Counted from the first letter of the stretch, positions 28,563 through 39,324 are shown. The stretch: DNA of 64,000 nt from Heyndrickxia sporothermodurans (GCA_018333075.1 BORH01000011.1:90867-154866); one strand, 5' to 3'. Numbers and translations are program-made. The notes: generated by a model not told the origin, from the letters alone.

Positions 28563-28827
28563 TCATGTCAATTACCAAAAATAATCAAAAAAGTGACAAA
28601 AAAACGTTTTATTCTAGAAAAAACTACGTTAACTACTTTACTTTATATAAATTTTTTTCGATAATAGTAATTATAATCATTTTAAGTATGTTCTTATTTT
28701 TTAGTTTCGCATTTGTTACTTTTCACATTTTTTCTAGAGTAAGAGTTAAAATTAAAAGTATAGGAAAAGAGTATTAACCAATTTCAAACTATTTCTACAT
28801 TAAATTTTTTTAAAGGTGATTATATAT

Positions 28828-31017
28828 ATGGCGAAGGATCAAATATTATCCGCCGAGCAAGTGATTGAACGGACAACTGAATATTTAAATGAAGAGCATG
28901 TTGCATTAGTGCGAAAAGCTTATGAATTTGCAGAAAACGCCCATAGAGAACAGTATCGAAAATCAGGTGAACCTTATATTATCCATCCAGTACAAGTAGC
29001 AGGTATTTTGGCTGATTTGGAAATGGATCCTTCTACTGTTGCTGCGGGTTTTTTGCATGATGTTGTAGAAGATACAGATGTTACACTTGATGAGATAAGT
29101 GAAGCTTTCAATGAAGAAGTGGCAATGCTGGTGGATGGTGTTACAAAACTAGGGAAAATCAAGTATAAATCACATGAAGAGCAGCAAGCTGAAAACCACA
29201 GAAAAATGTTTGTGGCCATGGCTCAAGATATTCGTGTGATTTTAATTAAGCTTGCAGACCGACTTCATAATATGAGGACCTTAAAGCATTTACCTGTTGA
29301 AAAACAACGGAGAATTGCAAATGAAACAATTGAAATATTTGCTCCTTTAGCACATCGATTAGGGATTTCAAAAATTAAATGGGAGCTGGAGGACACGGCT
29401 CTTCGTTATTTAAATCCACAACAATACTATCGAATTGTTAACTTAATGAAAAGAAAGCGCGCCGAGCGTGAGCAATACTTGGATGATGTCATTGAGGAAG
29501 TAAATGAAAGGCTGACAGATGTTTCAATAAAGGCAGAAATATCAGGACGTCCAAAGCATATTTACTCCATCTACCGTAAGATGATTCTTCAGCATAAACA
29601 ATTTAATGAAATTTATGATTTATTAGCAGTGAGAATTATCGTAAATAGTATAAAAGATTGCTATGCTGTTTTAGGAATTATTCATACTTGTTGGAAACCA
29701 ATGCCTGGCAGGTTTAAAGATTATATTGCAATGCCTAAACCGAATATGTATCAATCTCTTCATACAACGGTTATTGGTCCGAAAGGTGATCCATTAGAGG
29801 TGCAAATTCGAACAATTGAGATGCATCGAATTTCAGAATATGGGGTTGCAGCACATTGGGCTTACAAAGAAGGTAAAACTGTAAATAATCAAACATCTTT
29901 CGAAAAGAAATTATCATGGTTTAGAGAAATACTTGAATTCCAAAATGAATCCGAGAATGCAGAAGAATTTATGGAATCATTAAAAATTGATTTATTTTCA
30001 GATATGGTGTTTGTTTTTACACCTAAAGGTGATGTCATTGAATTAGCGTCAGGTTCTGTTCCTATAGATTTTGCTTATCGTGTACATTCGGAAATTGGAA
30101 ATAAGACGATTGGTGCGAAAGTTAATGGGAAAATGGTAACCCTTGATTATAAATTGAAAACGGGAGATATTATTGAAATTTTAACTTCCAAGCATTCATA
30201 TGGTCCTAGTCAAGATTGGATTAAAATGGCACAAACAACCCAAGCTAAAAATAAAATTAAACAATTTTTCAAGCGTCAGCGTAAAGAAGAGAATATTGTT
30301 AAAGGCAGAGAGTTAGTAGAAAAAGAAATAAAAAATATGGATTTTGATTTGAAGGAAATTTTAACTGCAGAAAACATCAAAAGAGTCGCTGAGAAATTTA
30401 ATTTTATGAATGAAGAAGATATGTATGCAGCTGTCGGTTATAACGGAATTACTGCTTTACAAATTGCGAATCGTTTAACAGAAAAATTAAGACGTAAGCG
30501 GAATCAAGAGGAAGCAGTTAACGAAATAGTCTCTGAGATGAAAGCACCAGCGAAACCAAGAAAACGGGATGCAGGAGTTACAGTTAAAGGGGTAGATAAT
30601 TTACTTATTCGTTTATCGAGATGCTGTAATCCTGTACCTGGTGATGAAATAGTAGGTTTTATTACAAAAGGCAGAGGCGTTTCAGTCCATCGAACCGATT
30701 GCCCAAATGTGACGTCAGATGATTTACAAAATCGATTGATTGCTGTTGAATGGGAATCAGATGCAACGATAAGTAAAGAATATAATGTGGAAATTGAAAT
30801 ATCTGGTTATGATCGTAGAGGATTATTAAATGAAGTCCTTCAATCGGTTAATGAAACGAAAACAAATATAACTGCGGTAAGTGGTCGTTCAGATCGTAAT
30901 AAAATGGCGACTATTATTATGTCCATATCGATTCAAAATATTGGTCATCTTCATAAGGTTGTGGATCGGATCAAGCAGATACCTGATATATATGCTGTAC
31001 GGAGGATTATGAGCTAA
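28828..31017 (+). CDS. relA: Bifunctional (p)ppGpp synthetase/hydrolase RelA/Rel
   Basis: 729 aa, full-length Rel. HD hydrolase domain (HPVQVA near residue 52, FLHDVVEDT near 77, so hydrolysis is expected), synthetase domain ([13 protein letters not shown] near 240, then AVRIIV and YQSLHTTV), TGS domain ([13 protein letters not shown], about 390-450), a zinc-finger-like segment [14 protein letters not shown] and a C-terminal ACT domain (about 656-729). It makes and destroys the stringent-response alarmone. AAAGGTGAT precedes ATG 28828. dtd follows after 16 nt. Confidence 0.97.
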   Translation: MAKDQILSAEQVIERTTEYLNEEHVALVRKAYEFAENAHREQYRKSGEPYIIHPVQVAGILADLEMDPSTVAAGFLHDVVEDTDVTLDEISEAFNEEVAMLVDGVTKLGKIKYKSHEEQQAENHRKMFVAMAQDIRVILIKLADRLHNMRTLKHLPVEKQRRIANETIEIFAPLAHRLGISKIKWELEDTALRYLNPQQYYRIVNLMKRKRAEREQYLDDVIEEVNERLTDVSIKAEISGRPKHIYSIYRKMILQHKQFNEIYDLLAVRIIVNSIKDCYAVLGIIHTCWKPMPGRFKDYIAMPKPNMYQSLHTTVIGPKGDPLEVQIRTIEMHRISEYGVAAHWAYKEGKTVNNQTSFEKKLSWFREILEFQNESENAEEFMESLKIDLFSDMVFVFTPKGDVIELASGSVPIDFAYRVHSEIGNKTIGAKVNGKMVTLDYKLKTGDIIEILTSKHSYGPSQDWIKMAQTTQAKNKIKQFFKRQRKEENIVKGRELVEKEIKNMDFDLKEILTAENIKRVAEKFNFMNEEDMYAAVGYNGITALQIANRLTEKLRRKRNQEEAVNEIVSEMKAPAKPRKRDAGVTVKGVDNLLIRLSRCCNPVPGDEIVGFITKGRGVSVHRTDCPNVTSDDLQNRLIAVEWESDATISKEYNVEIEISGYDRRGLLNEVLQSVNETKTNITAVSGRSDRNKMATIIMSISIQNIGHLHKVVDRIKQIPDIYAVRRIMS

Positions 31018-31033
31018 AGGAGTCTTTTGGGTA

Positions 31034-31471
31034 ATGAGAGTTGTTTTACAAAGAAGTAAAGAGGCGAATGTGAAGGTTAATGGGGAGATTATTGGAGAAA
31101 TTTCAAATGGTTTTGTTTTACTGGTTGGAATTACCCATGATGATACAGAGGCAGATGTGAAGTATTTAGCAGATAAAATTGCAAATTTAAGGGTTTTTGA
31201 AGACGATAATGAAAAGATGAATTTTTCACTTCTTGATGTTGGAGGACAAATTTTATCCATTTCACAATTTACTTTGTATGGGGATTGCAGAAAAGGAAGA
31301 CGTCCTAATTTTATGGATGCAGCAAAACCGGAAAAAGCAGAAGTGTTGTATCATCTCTTCAATCGTATGTTAGAAGAGAAAGGGATTTTTGTTGCAACTG
31401 GTCAATTTGGAGCAATGATGGACGTATCTTTAATTAATGATGGACCTGTTACATTAATTGTTGAAAGTTAA
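31034..31471 (+). CDS. dtd: D-aminoacyl-tRNA deacylase
   Basis: 145 aa. Removes D-amino acids from mischarged tRNA. Family motifs [17 protein letters not shown] and the cross-subunit Gly-Pro motif in [11 protein letters not shown]. It starts 16 nt after relA behind AAAGGAGTC, the normal relA-dtd pair. Confidence 0.96.
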   Translation: MRVVLQRSKEANVKVNGEIIGEISNGFVLLVGITHDDTEADVKYLADKIANLRVFEDDNEKMNFSLLDVGGQILSISQFTLYGDCRKGRRPNFMDAAKPEKAEVLYHLFNRMLEEKGIFVATGQFGAMMDVSLINDGPVTLIVES

Positions 31472-31497
31472 AAAAGAGAGCATTAGCTCTCTTTTTT
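31470..31497. terminator. Bidirectional terminator between dtd and the amidase gene
   Basis: 12-bp perfect stem AAAAAAGAGAGC/GCTCTCTTTTTT, 4-nt loop; overlaps both stop codons. Confidence 0.9.
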
Positions 31498-33016
31498 ATT
31501 TGAAGTATTTTACTAATCCGTTGTATATACCTGTTGTAATTTGATCTTGATATGAATGGCTATTAATTTCTGCTTCCTGTTCAGGATTACTTAAGTATCC
31601 AAGCTCTAATAAAATGGCGGGCTGCTCGTTTTCGCGAATAACATGAAAGTCGCCGAAACGTACACCGCGATTGTTTATATTAGTTTCGTTATTTATACCT
31701 TGGTTTACGTCTTGGGCAAGTAACTTTTGTAATGAATGATAATAGTAAGTAGTATGTCCAGTGATACTCTGATCATTAATGCTATCATAGTGTAGACTAA
31801 TAAATGCATCTGCTTGATTAATTTGTGCCATTTCAGCTCTAGTAGGAAGTGGTACATAGCGATCGTTATACCTTGTTAAAATAACATTTGCCCCAGCATC
31901 TTTTAATTTTTTATATAGTAATTCAGCCGTAACTAAGGTAACATTTTTTTCGAGCGTTCCAATATAACCGATTGTTCCAGAGTCTCTACCGCCATGACCA
32001 GGATCAATAACAATCGTTTTCCCCTTCAATCCTTTTTGCTTTGAATGATGAGCCTTAGGGTTATTTACTTTAACAGTTGATGAAACAATCCAGGAAGCGA
32101 CATAGGCAATTTCTCCACTTGGCAATTCAAGTTTATACCAATCATCTTTTTTTCCTATAACAGAAAAAGTATCACCACTATTGCTCTTAGCAATTATTTT
32201 TGATTGGATAGTAGGTTCACTACGTAGGTTTGTTCCATTTTGCAATATGGTAATCATTTCATTTTTGAATGTTTGTTCATGCTTGCTTGGATTATTATTT
32301 GAATCTACTTTTTCTACATACCAGCTTGCAACCCAGCCTGCTTTATTTCCATTCACTTTAATTTTAACCCAATCATTAGATTCCTCTAATATTTCAAATA
32401 TGTTTCCCGCATTAACTGAAGCAATGACAGTCCCATTTAGTGAAGGATTGCTGCGAACATTTAATTGATTAACAGTTACTTTACCGAAATTCTTTTTAGA
32501 AGAATTATTTGATGCTGTACTATTTTTATTCATATCGTTTTTGGTAGCATCCATTTGAACGTACTGGCTGCTAACCCATCCCTGCTCATTGCCGGATAAA
32601 ACATTTACCCAGTCTTGAGTAGTTTGCAGAATTTTAACATGCTCACCAATTTCTAGCTTTTTAATAATTCTACTTGAAAGCTGTGGGGCGGAACGGAGAT
32701 TTAATCGATCAACAGTAACGGTTCCATAACTCTCAACGTTTGATTGATGGCTTTCTGAAACTAGCCAGCTCGCTACCCAACCTTTTACTCCATTTGACAG
32801 TTGAATTTCAAACCAATCGCCTTTCTTCTGTAGAAGTTTATATGTATCTCCTTTTTTTCCTTTTTCTAGGATAGGGTCAGATTGGCTTGGTCCCATTCTA
32901 ATGTTTAATCCATCAACATTAGATGTCAGTTTTTGTGAGTCAGCATACACGTTTGATTGAACGCTAACAGCAAAAATAATAATAACAATGAATAACAATG
33001 AAACTCTTTTATTCAA
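31496..33016 (-). CDS. N-acetylmuramoyl-L-alanine amidase with four SH3b domains (YrvJ-like)
   Basis: 506 aa, secreted. Signal peptide in residues 1-25. Then four bacterial SH3 repeats, each with the pattern LNxRxxPS and ending GWVASWxV (about residues 30-95, 97-155, 177-240, 255-315). The C-terminal Amidase_3 domain (from about 330) has IVIDPGHGGRDSGTIG (zinc His), TLEKNVTL, FISLHYDS (second His) and the catalytic Glu in ILLELGYLSN. It cleaves the lactyl-amide bond of peptidoglycan; the SH3b repeats bind wall. B. subtilis YrvJ occupies the same place between dtd and yrzK/hisS. Confidence 0.93.
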   Translation of the reverse strand: MNKRVSLLFIVIIIFAVSVQSNVYADSQKLTSNVDGLNIRMGPSQSDPILEKGKKGDTYKLLQKKGDWFEIQLSNGVKGWVASWLVSESHQSNVESYGTVTVDRLNLRSAPQLSSRIIKKLEIGEHVKILQTTQDWVNVLSGNEQGWVSSQYVQMDATKNDMNKNSTASNNSSKKNFGKVTVNQLNVRSNPSLNGTVIASVNAGNIFEILEESNDWVKIKVNGNKAGWVASWYVEKVDSNNNPSKHEQTFKNEMITILQNGTNLRSEPTIQSKIIAKSNSGDTFSVIGKKDDWYKLELPSGEIAYVASWIVSSTVKVNNPKAHHSKQKGLKGKTIVIDPGHGGRDSGTIGYIGTLEKNVTLVTAELLYKKLKDAGANVILTRYNDRYVPLPTRAEMAQINQADAFISLHYDSINDQSITGHTTYYYHSLQKLLAQDVNQGINNETNINNRGVRFGDFHVIRENEQPAILLELGYLSNPEQEAEINSHSYQDQITTGIYNGLVKYFK

Positions 33017-33343
33017 TTGTGTAAAACACCACCTTTTTGAAAAAATCTTAGTTGGAATAAATATTGACGGATTAACAAGACGGCAAGTAACTCTTAATGT
33101 ATTCCCCGATAATATAAAAATCTCCTTTTTTTTTGAAAGAAAAAATGCATGGTGGGGAAAGATAATAATAAGACAGTAAATGATATAAGAATGACATTTT
33201 TGAGTTCTTTCCCAAACCTTCGACGAAAATCCGCTAGTTTCATCATATCAAAAAAAGCCGATTTCAAGAGCATTTTTGTATTAAATTACGAATTTTGTTG
33301 GAGGATTTATCAATTTTTTACAAAAAAATAAGGAGAATTCTTT
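33017..33343. other. Gap between the amidase gene and yrzK
   Basis: 327 nt, A+T-rich. It must hold the divergent promoters of the amidase and the yrzK-like gene. Two short frames inside (32988-33179, 33149-33331) have no SD and unlikely composition. No hairpin or repeat is apparent. Confidence 0.5.
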
Positions 33344-33520
33344 ATGAGGATGAATGAGCGAAACCAACAAATCTCAGATGGTACTAATCAAATATTCGGC
33401 ACAAATTTTCATGAATTTATTCAAAAAGAAAATCAAGCTTCCTCTCTAGAACTTGCATCAGAATTTGGTTTATCATTAGGGGATGTCAAATTATTAAAAA
33501 AGAAATTAGAACGCTCGTAA
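33344..33520 (+). CDS. yrzK: Small YrzK-like protein
   Basis: 58 aa: starts MRMNERNQQISDGTNQIFGT, and its second half (ASSLELASEFGLSLGDVKLLKKKLERS, as a helical stretch) resembles the helix-turn-helix of sigma-70 region 4-like small proteins. SD AATAAGGAGAATTC lies 7 nt before the ATG. B. subtilis yrzK stands between yrvJ and hisS, as here. Function is unknown; a DNA- or polymerase-contacting role would be a guess. Confidence 0.75.
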   Translation: MRMNERNQQISDGTNQIFGTNFHEFIQKENQASSLELASEFGLSLGDVKLLKKKLERS

Positions 33521-33599
33521 ATTTTTTAGTTTCATCTTGACAATGTGAAAGGTGCCTCGTATTATTATATAAATAAAATATAATTTTCTAAAATAACCA

Positions 33600-33850
33600 A
33601 TGATAAAGAAGAGTAATTAAGAAACACATGACAAGAGAGGAGATGCCTTAGGCTGAAAGCATTTCTGCATGATGACTTAATGAATGAACACTTTGTAGGT
33701 TTTACCTTGAAAGGTTTTTCTTAGTAGGGGTAAACGTAAACTAGGCGTTAACTGTTTAAGTGGAGGCAAATTAGCTTCAATTAGGGTGGCACCACGGGAA
33801 CTAAACTCTCGTCCCTTGTTTTTATACAAGGGATTGGGGGTTTTTTTATT
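33600..33850 (+). promoter_or_regulatory. T-box leader of hisS-aspS (histidine specifier)
   Basis: tRNA-sensing riboswitch. AGTA-type motif near 33611, the distal stem I bulge GAGAGGAGATGCC...GGCTGAAAGCAT, candidate specifier codon CAC (His) at 33689-33691, T-box sequence AATTAGGGTGGCACCACGG (33779-33797), and a terminator with stem TCCCTTGT/ACAAGGGA (33812-33833) before a T-run. Uncharged tRNA-His should favour the antiterminator and expression of hisS and aspS. Confidence 0.93.
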
Positions 33851-33920
33851 TTTTCAAAAAGATGAATAGAATGCTGAGTATAAAAACTCTTATTTCTAAT
33901 TTTATAAAGGAGGGGCATCA

Positions 33921-35192
33921 ATGGCTATTCAAATTCCTCGCGGTACCCAGGATATTTTACCTGGTGAAGTTGAGAAATGGCAGTTTATTGAAAATACTGC
34001 TAAGGAAATTTGTAGAATTTATCAATATAAGGAAATTCGCACCCCAATATTTGAACATACAGAGCTCTTTCAAAAAGGTGTAGGAGATACAACAGATATC
34101 GTTCAAAAAGAAATGTACAATTTTGAGGATCGTGGAGGTAGAAGCCTAACCTTACGTCCAGAGGGAACTGCATCAGTTGTACGCTCTTTTACAGAAAATA
34201 AAATGTTTGGCCATCCTAATCAGCCGGTAAAACTTTTTTACAATGGTCCGATGTTCCGTTATGAAAGACCACAAGCAGGACGTTTTCGTCAATTTGTTCA
34301 ATTCGGAGCAGAAGTATTAGGAAGTGAGGATCCGGCAATTGATGCTGAAGTCATCTCACTAGCAATGGAGTTATACAGACGAGTTGGTTTAAAACATTTA
34401 AAACTAGTTATTAATAGTTTAGGTGATAAAGAAAGTCGTATCTCACATCGAAATGCATTAATTGATTACTTTAAGCCAAGAATAAATGAGTTTTGTTCTG
34501 ATTGCCAAAATCGATTAGAAAAAAATCCTTTGCGAATTTTAGATTGTAAAAAAGATAAAGATCATGAATTAATGAAATCAGCACCATCTATATTGGATTA
34601 TTTAAGTTGTGAGTCTAAAAAATATTTTGATGAAGTTCTAGTTTATTTGGATGAATTAGAAATCGACTATGAAGTCGATCCTACTTTAGTTAGAGGATTA
34701 GATTATTATAATCATACTGCTTTTGAAATAATGAGTAATGCTGAGGGCTTTGGTGCAATCACAACATTATGTGGAGGCGGACGCTACAATGGTTTAGTTC
34801 AAGATATGGGAGGACCCGAAACACCTGGAATTGGCTTTGCTTTAAGTATTGAACGCTTAATAGCTGCATTGAAAGCAGAAAATATTGTACTCCCTTTTGA
34901 AAAACAAGTCGATTGCTATATTGTAGCTTTAGGTGATCAAGCAAAGCATAAAGCAATGGTATTACTACAGCAACTTAGAAAATCTAATTTTTCAGCTGAG
35001 AAAGATTATCTAGATCGTAAAATGAAAGCTCAATTTAAAGCAGCAGATCGAATAAATGCAAGATTTGTTGCTATATTAGGTGAAGATGAGTTGCAAAAAG
35101 AAATAGTCCTTTTAAAGGATATGGAATCTGGAAAACAAACAGAAATTGTGATTAACGATTTTGTAGAGCAATTTAAAACGTTATGTAAATAG
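33921..35192 (+). CDS. hisS: Histidyl-tRNA synthetase
   Basis: 423 aa class II synthetase. Motif GTQDILPGE at the N-terminus, motif 2 [14 protein letters not shown], His-specific [12 protein letters not shown] and motif 3 [12 protein letters not shown]-terminal anticodon-binding domain from about residue 325. SD AAAGGAGGGGCATCA. Controlled by the T-box upstream; aspS follows after 13 nt. Confidence 0.97.
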   Translation: MAIQIPRGTQDILPGEVEKWQFIENTAKEICRIYQYKEIRTPIFEHTELFQKGVGDTTDIVQKEMYNFEDRGGRSLTLRPEGTASVVRSFTENKMFGHPNQPVKLFYNGPMFRYERPQAGRFRQFVQFGAEVLGSEDPAIDAEVISLAMELYRRVGLKHLKLVINSLGDKESRISHRNALIDYFKPRINEFCSDCQNRLEKNPLRILDCKKDKDHELMKSAPSILDYLSCESKKYFDEVLVYLDELEIDYEVDPTLVRGLDYYNHTAFEIMSNAEGFGAITTLCGGGRYNGLVQDMGGPETPGIGFALSIERLIAALKAENIVLPFEKQVDCYIVALGDQAKHKAMVLLQQLRKSNFSAEKDYLDRKMKAQFKAADRINARFVAILGEDELQKEIVLLKDMESGKQTEIVINDFVEQFKTLCK

Positions 35193-35205
35193 GGGGAACA
35201 AAGAA

Positions 35206-36975
35206 ATGTTTGGACGCACTTATTATTGTGGGGAAGTTACAGAACAGAACATTGGCGAAACAATTACATTAAAAGGATGGGTTCAAAAAAGAAGAGACCT
35301 TGGTGGGTTAATTTTTATTGATTTACGTGATCGTTCTGGAATCGTGCAAATTGTTTTTAATCCAGATATTTCTGCAGAGGCACTTTCGATCGCAGAGAAA
35401 ATTCGATCTGAATATGTTTTAGATGTTTACGGAACGGTTATTGCTAGGGATGCATCAACAATTAATGAAAATCTTAAAACAGGTAAGATTGAAATTAAAG
35501 TTGAGAAAGTGAACGTTATTAATGAGGCTAAAACACCTCCATTTATGATTGAAGATAGGACAGAAGTTGCGGAAGATGTGCGTTTAAAATATCGCTATTT
35601 AGACCTTCGCAGACCTGTTATGTTTGAAACGTTTAAAATGCGCCATGAAGTGACTAAATCATTCCGTCGTTTCTTAGATGAAGAAGGATTCTTAGATGTT
35701 GAAACGCCGATTTTAACAAAGAGTACTCCAGAAGGTGCACGTGACTATTTAGTTCCAAGTCGCGTACACCCGGGAGAATTTTATGCATTACCACAATCAC
35801 CACAGCTATTTAAACAGTTATTAATGGTTTCAGGATTTGACAAATATTATCAAATTGCTCGATGTTTCCGTGACGAGGATTTACGTGCAGATCGTCAACC
35901 AGAGTTTACTCAAATCGATATTGAAACAAGCTTCTACAGTCAAGAAGATATAATGGAAATGACAGAAAGAATGATGTCTCGCTTAATGAAAGAAGTGAAA
36001 GGGATTGAGCTTACAACTCCACTACCAAGGCTTACTTATGAAGAAGCGATGAATCGCTATGGATCTGATAAACCTGATACCCGTTTCGGAATGGAATTAG
36101 TTAATGTATCTGAGCTAGCAAAGGACTCTGGATTTAAAGTATTTGCTGCAGCTGTTGAAAATAATGGTCAAGTCAAAGCAATTAATGTGAAAGGTGCTGC
36201 ACAAAACTATTCTCGAAAAGATATTGATGGTCTTACTGAATTCGTTTCACGCTACGGTGCAAAAGGACTAGCTTGGTTGAAAGTAGAAGATGAAGGGTTA
36301 AAAGGCCCTATAGCAAAATTCTTTTCTGAAGATGAGCAACAGCAACTGATTACTATTTTAGATGCAGCTGCAGGTGATTTACTATTATTTGTTGCAGATA
36401 AAACATCAGTTGTTGCAGATGCATTAGGTGCTTTACGATTGAAATTAGGAAAAGATCTTGGATTAATTGACGAGTCTAAATTCAATTTCCTATGGGTAGT
36501 GGATTGGCCGCTTCTTGAGTATGATGAGGAAGAAGGACGCTACTATGCAGCCCATCATCCATTTACAATGCCTGCTAGAGAGGACTTGGAAAAATTAGAA
36601 AGTGATCCAAAAAATGTGAAAGCTCAAGCCTATGATCTTGTATTAAATGGTTACGAGTTAGGTGGTGGATCACTTCGTATATTTGAAAGAGAGATTCAAG
36701 AAAAAATGTTCAATGTTCTTGGTTTCACAAAAGAACAGGCGACAGAACAATTTGGTTTTCTTCTGGAAGCATTTGAATACGGAACACCTCCACATGGTGG
36801 AATCGCTTTAGGATTAGACAGAATTGTCATGCTGTTAGCTGGTCGTACAAATTTACGTGATACGATTGCATTTCCTAAAACTGCTAGTGCAAGCTGTCTT
36901 CTAACAGAAGCTCCTGGTGGGGTTAGTGAACAACAATTAGAGGAATTACATCTTTCGATTAAAACAAAGGAATAA
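35206..36975 (+). CDS. aspS: Aspartyl-tRNA synthetase
   Basis: 589 aa, bacterial type. N-terminal OB anticodon domain ([22 protein letters not shown] as its core), class II motif 2 [19 protein letters not shown], the bacterial GAD insertion domain (about residues 300-420) and motif 3 [14 protein letters not shown]. The [13 protein letters not shown] flipping-loop block is complete. Second gene of the hisS operon. It may be non-discriminating or Asp-specific; the sequence does not settle this here. Confidence 0.97.
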   Translation: MFGRTYYCGEVTEQNIGETITLKGWVQKRRDLGGLIFIDLRDRSGIVQIVFNPDISAEALSIAEKIRSEYVLDVYGTVIARDASTINENLKTGKIEIKVEKVNVINEAKTPPFMIEDRTEVAEDVRLKYRYLDLRRPVMFETFKMRHEVTKSFRRFLDEEGFLDVETPILTKSTPEGARDYLVPSRVHPGEFYALPQSPQLFKQLLMVSGFDKYYQIARCFRDEDLRADRQPEFTQIDIETSFYSQEDIMEMTERMMSRLMKEVKGIELTTPLPRLTYEEAMNRYGSDKPDTRFGMELVNVSELAKDSGFKVFAAAVENNGQVKAINVKGAAQNYSRKDIDGLTEFVSRYGAKGLAWLKVEDEGLKGPIAKFFSEDEQQQLITILDAAAGDLLLFVADKTSVVADALGALRLKLGKDLGLIDESKFNFLWVVDWPLLEYDEEEGRYYAAHHPFTMPAREDLEKLESDPKNVKAQAYDLVLNGYELGGGSLRIFEREIQEKMFNVLGFTKEQATEQFGFLLEAFEYGTPPHGGIALGLDRIVMLLAGRTNLRDTIAFPKTASASCLLTEAPGGVSEQQLEELHLSIKTKE

Positions 36976-37069
36976 AAGTGTGATTTTTGTCAAATAACGT
37001 AAGATTTTTCCACCATAAGTAATATTGAAATACTCAATATCCTATGATATTATTTTTTTTAATACGATA

Positions 37070-37270
37070 AGTCCTGATATGTTCGTTTTTGTACCTATTC
37101 GTTTTGACCGAACATATTACCTTCGGGAGTTCGGAGTTTTCATGTAGCATACATGCCTTTTGGAAAAGGAAGTATAAAGCTGAAACAGAACACCCACCTG
37201 CCAAGAGCGGGTTCAAAACACTAGGATTTTTCCGACGGCATGATTGGGGCTTATCATCATACCTAGACAT
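37070..37270 (+). ncRNA. bsrA: 6S RNA (BsrA/6S-1 type)
   Basis: About 200 nt between aspS and tcdA, the location of B. subtilis bsrA. The sequence has the Firmicutes 6S features. The 5' end AGTCCTGATATG can pair with the 3' end CATCATACCTAGAC. The central region GTTCGGAGTTTTCATGTAGC and GGAAAAGGAAGTATAAAGC matches the 6S core, and AGGATTTTTCCGACGGCATG and GATTGGGGC stand on the 3' side. 6S RNA mimics an open promoter and sequesters sigma-A RNA polymerase in stationary phase. Ends are estimated to within about 5-10 nt. Short open frames on both strands here are spurious. Confidence 0.88.
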
Positions 37271-37272
37271 TT

Positions 37273-37299
37273 ACCTTCTGTTATTCAGAAGGTTTTTAT
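37273..37299 (+). terminator. Terminator of 6S RNA
   Basis: 8-bp stem ACCTTCTG/CAGAAGGT, 5-nt loop, TTTTTATTTT. Confidence 0.85.
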
Positions 37300-37398
37300 T
37301 TTGCTGAAATAATTTCTTTTTTCAAATCCTTGATTGAAAGTAAGTTTTTCATTGTACATAGTATTACTTACAAAAAAAGATAATACTTGAGAATAAAT

Positions 37399-37442
37399 AA
37401 TCAATATTAATCAATACATTTCCTATAAGATTAATATTGATT
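37399..37442. repeat. 14-bp perfect inverted repeat between 6S RNA and tcdA
   Basis: AATCAATATTAATC (37399-37412) and its exact complement GATTAATATTGATT (37429-37442) around a 16-nt spacer. No T-run follows. Could be an operator or a weak hairpin; no assignment is made. Confidence 0.5.
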
Positions 37443-37573
37443 TTCATATATTATTTGTTTATCCTTAATCAAGGAAAGCAAAGGAAGCATGTTTTCAAAA
37501 CCTGATTTCATCGTTAAATATTAAAGTGCTTCTATTGCTAGACAAGAAATAGATAATTTTGGAGATGATATAT

Positions 37574-38338
37574 GTGCTTCATCAGTTTTCACGAAATGAA
37601 TTGGCTATTGGTAAAGAAGGATTAGATATATTAAGAAATAGTACAGTGGCTATACTTGGAATTGGTGGTGTTGGCTCTTTTGCAGTTGAAGCTTTGGCAC
37701 GTTCAGGTGTAGGAAAGCTTATTTTAGTAGATAAAGATGATGTGGATATAACGAATGTTAATCGACAACTTCCTGCACTGCTTTCTACGGTTGGGCAATC
37801 GAAAGCAGAATTGATGAAAGAGCGTATCAAGGATATTAACCCTGATTGTCATGTGATATCCCTGAAAATGTTTTACACTGAGGAAACTGCTGAACAATTT
37901 TTCAGCTATCAACCTGATTATGTGGTTGATGCTTCAGATACGATTTCATATAAAATTCATTTGATTAAAGAGTGCTTAAACCGTAATATTTCTATCATTT
38001 CAAGTATGGGAGCTGCAAATAAAATGGATCCTACTCGTTTACAAATAGCAGATATTTTTAAAACTCATACAGATCCGATTGCAAAGGTTATTCGTACACG
38101 TTTACGTAAGGAAGGAATTCGTAAAGGAATACCAGTTGTCTTCTCTGATGAAAGTCCAATCGTCATTCGCGAGGATATTCGTAAAGAGGTAGGCAATGAT
38201 AATGCTGATATTAGAAAGGCAAAGATGCCACCTTCTTCTAACGCCTTCGTTCCTTCAACAGCTGGATTGTTTATGGCAAGCTATGTTGTTAGAGATATTT
38301 TGAAAGATATTCATATCGTTCGAGTTAAGGATCGTTAA
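37574..38338 (+). CDS. tcdA: tRNA threonylcarbamoyladenosine dehydratase TcdA (YrvM)
   Basis: 254 aa, E1-like ThiF/MoeB superfamily. Cyclises t6A37 of ANN-decoding tRNAs to ct6A using ATP. Rossmann motif VAILGIGGVGSFAVEALARSG, DKDDVDITNVNRQ and a C-terminal PSTAGLFMASYVV. GTG 37574 is chosen because GGAGATGA stands just before it and relatives begin MLHQFSRNELA. Same neighbour (6S RNA/aspS) as in B. subtilis. Confidence 0.94.
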   Translation: MLHQFSRNELAIGKEGLDILRNSTVAILGIGGVGSFAVEALARSGVGKLILVDKDDVDITNVNRQLPALLSTVGQSKAELMKERIKDINPDCHVISLKMFYTEETAEQFFSYQPDYVVDASDTISYKIHLIKECLNRNISIISSMGAANKMDPTRLQIADIFKTHTDPIAKVIRTRLRKEGIRKGIPVVFSDESPIVIREDIRKEVGNDNADIRKAKMPPSSNAFVPSTAGLFMASYVVRDILKDIHIVRVKDR

Positions 38339-38364
38339 AAAACCGTCAAATTTGACGGTTTTTT
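38337..38364 (+). terminator. Terminator after tcdA
   Basis: Perfect 14-bp palindrome AAAAAACCGTCAAA/TTTGACGGTTTTTT with no loop bases beyond the turn; A-rich and T-rich flanks. Confidence 0.88.
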
Positions 38365-38489
38365 TATGTCTATCTCCAGTATATCGCTTATATGAAGGGG
38401 AGTTAAAGGTCGGAAATTCCTCGTACATTTGTTTATCGAAAACAAGGTACATCTGCAATTACCTTTATGGAATTTTTTTAACATTTCTA

Positions 38490-38540
38490 TTGACATATTT
38501 TGTTGTATTAGTGTACTATTTTTATAGTACACTAATACAA
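38490..38540 (+). promoter_or_regulatory. Promoter with GntR/YtrA-type operator palindrome
   Basis: Promoter TTGACA (38490-38495), 18 nt, TACTAT (38514-38519). Overlapping it is a perfect inverted repeat with 16-bp arms (38503-38518 with 38525-38540) and a 6-nt spacer. It includes AGTGTA...TACACT half-sites like those bound by YtrA-subfamily GntR repressors. The repressor gene is the second gene of the operon, so autoregulation is likely. Confidence 0.85.
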
Positions 38541-38550
38541 AGGAAGTTGA

Positions 38551-39324
38551 ATGATAATAATGACTGCGTTTAAAGGTTTATTAAAAAAGGATTTTCACAT
38601 TACAAGGTTTTGGTTTTTTACATGGCTGATTGTAATGCTTTTACTTATGTTAGCTTCCATCGTTATTTCAATTCGAATCGATGAACCAATGATAACGGTA
38701 GGTCTTGTTTTTATGCTTTTAATAGGTCATATCATTTTTTTACCACTATCATTGCTCACTTCTTTAAGATTAGAAGGAAAAACACAAATTTGGCTCTATA
38801 ATCCTCATAGTAGTCGCATCTTAATTTTATCTAAAATAGCAGTTTCACTTATAAGCATGTTAATATCCTTAGTAGTAATTTCACTATTCTGCCAATTTGT
38901 TGTTCGCTACATAGCTATTGATCCTAAGAGTGGGATACTAAATGTATTACTCTGGGCAGACATTTCAATTATTAGTATCGGTCTTTATTTTTCCTGTTGG
39001 ATTTTATTTTATTGGTCAATCTACCATTCTTTAAGTAAATTTCCAGCAATAAGAAAGTTCAAATGGCTGGTGATTATACTTACGATTTTTATATGCAATA
39101 CAATAGAAGCTTCGCTATTAAAGATTAAATGGTTTGTTACGTGGATAAATAAATGGAAAATATCAATACCATTGGATCGATCATTCAATTACCATCATAA
39201 TGCATGGCATACAAGGGTAGAGAATGTCGATATTGCCATTCTACCGATTGTTTTATATGCAATAGTTGGCATCATTCTGTTTTTGTTATCAAGCTGGTTG
39301 TTGGATCGAAAAGTTGAGGTGTAG
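38551..39324 (+). CDS. Membrane protein of the GntR-ABC operon
   Basis: 257 aa with about six hydrophobic segments (near residues 18-40, 48-72, 95-120, 135-157, 170-187, 232-253), an arrangement like an ABC-2 type permease subunit. Not a recognised named family from sequence alone. It is the first gene behind the operator promoter, starting at ATG 38551 with GGAAG upstream (ATG 38560 also possible). It is probably one of the membrane parts of the transporter encoded downstream. Confidence 0.75.
   Translation: MIIMTAFKGLLKKDFHITRFWFFTWLIVMLLLMLASIVISIRIDEPMITVGLVFMLLIGHIIFLPLSLLTSLRLEGKTQIWLYNPHSSRILILSKIAVSLISMLISLVVISLFCQFVVRYIAIDPKSGILNVLLWADISIISIGLYFSCWILFYWSIYHSLSKFPAIRKFKWLVIILTIFICNTIEASLLKIKWFVTWINKWKISIPLDRSFNYHHNAWHTRVENVDIAILPIVLYAIVGIILFLLSSWLLDRKVEV

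Noticed and set aside
28529-28777. 82-aa hydrophobic frame between apt and relA
   Set aside because: It begins in the apt stop and runs through the apt terminator; its inner ATG (28565) has no SD. A+T-rich DNA easily gives such a frame.
32988-33331. Two 60-63 aa frames upstream of yrzK
   Set aside because: No SD, overlap each other and the amidase 5' end, and odd composition.
37034-37307. Open frames on both strands over the 6S RNA
   Set aside because: The sequence is explained by 6S RNA structure; neither frame has an SD.
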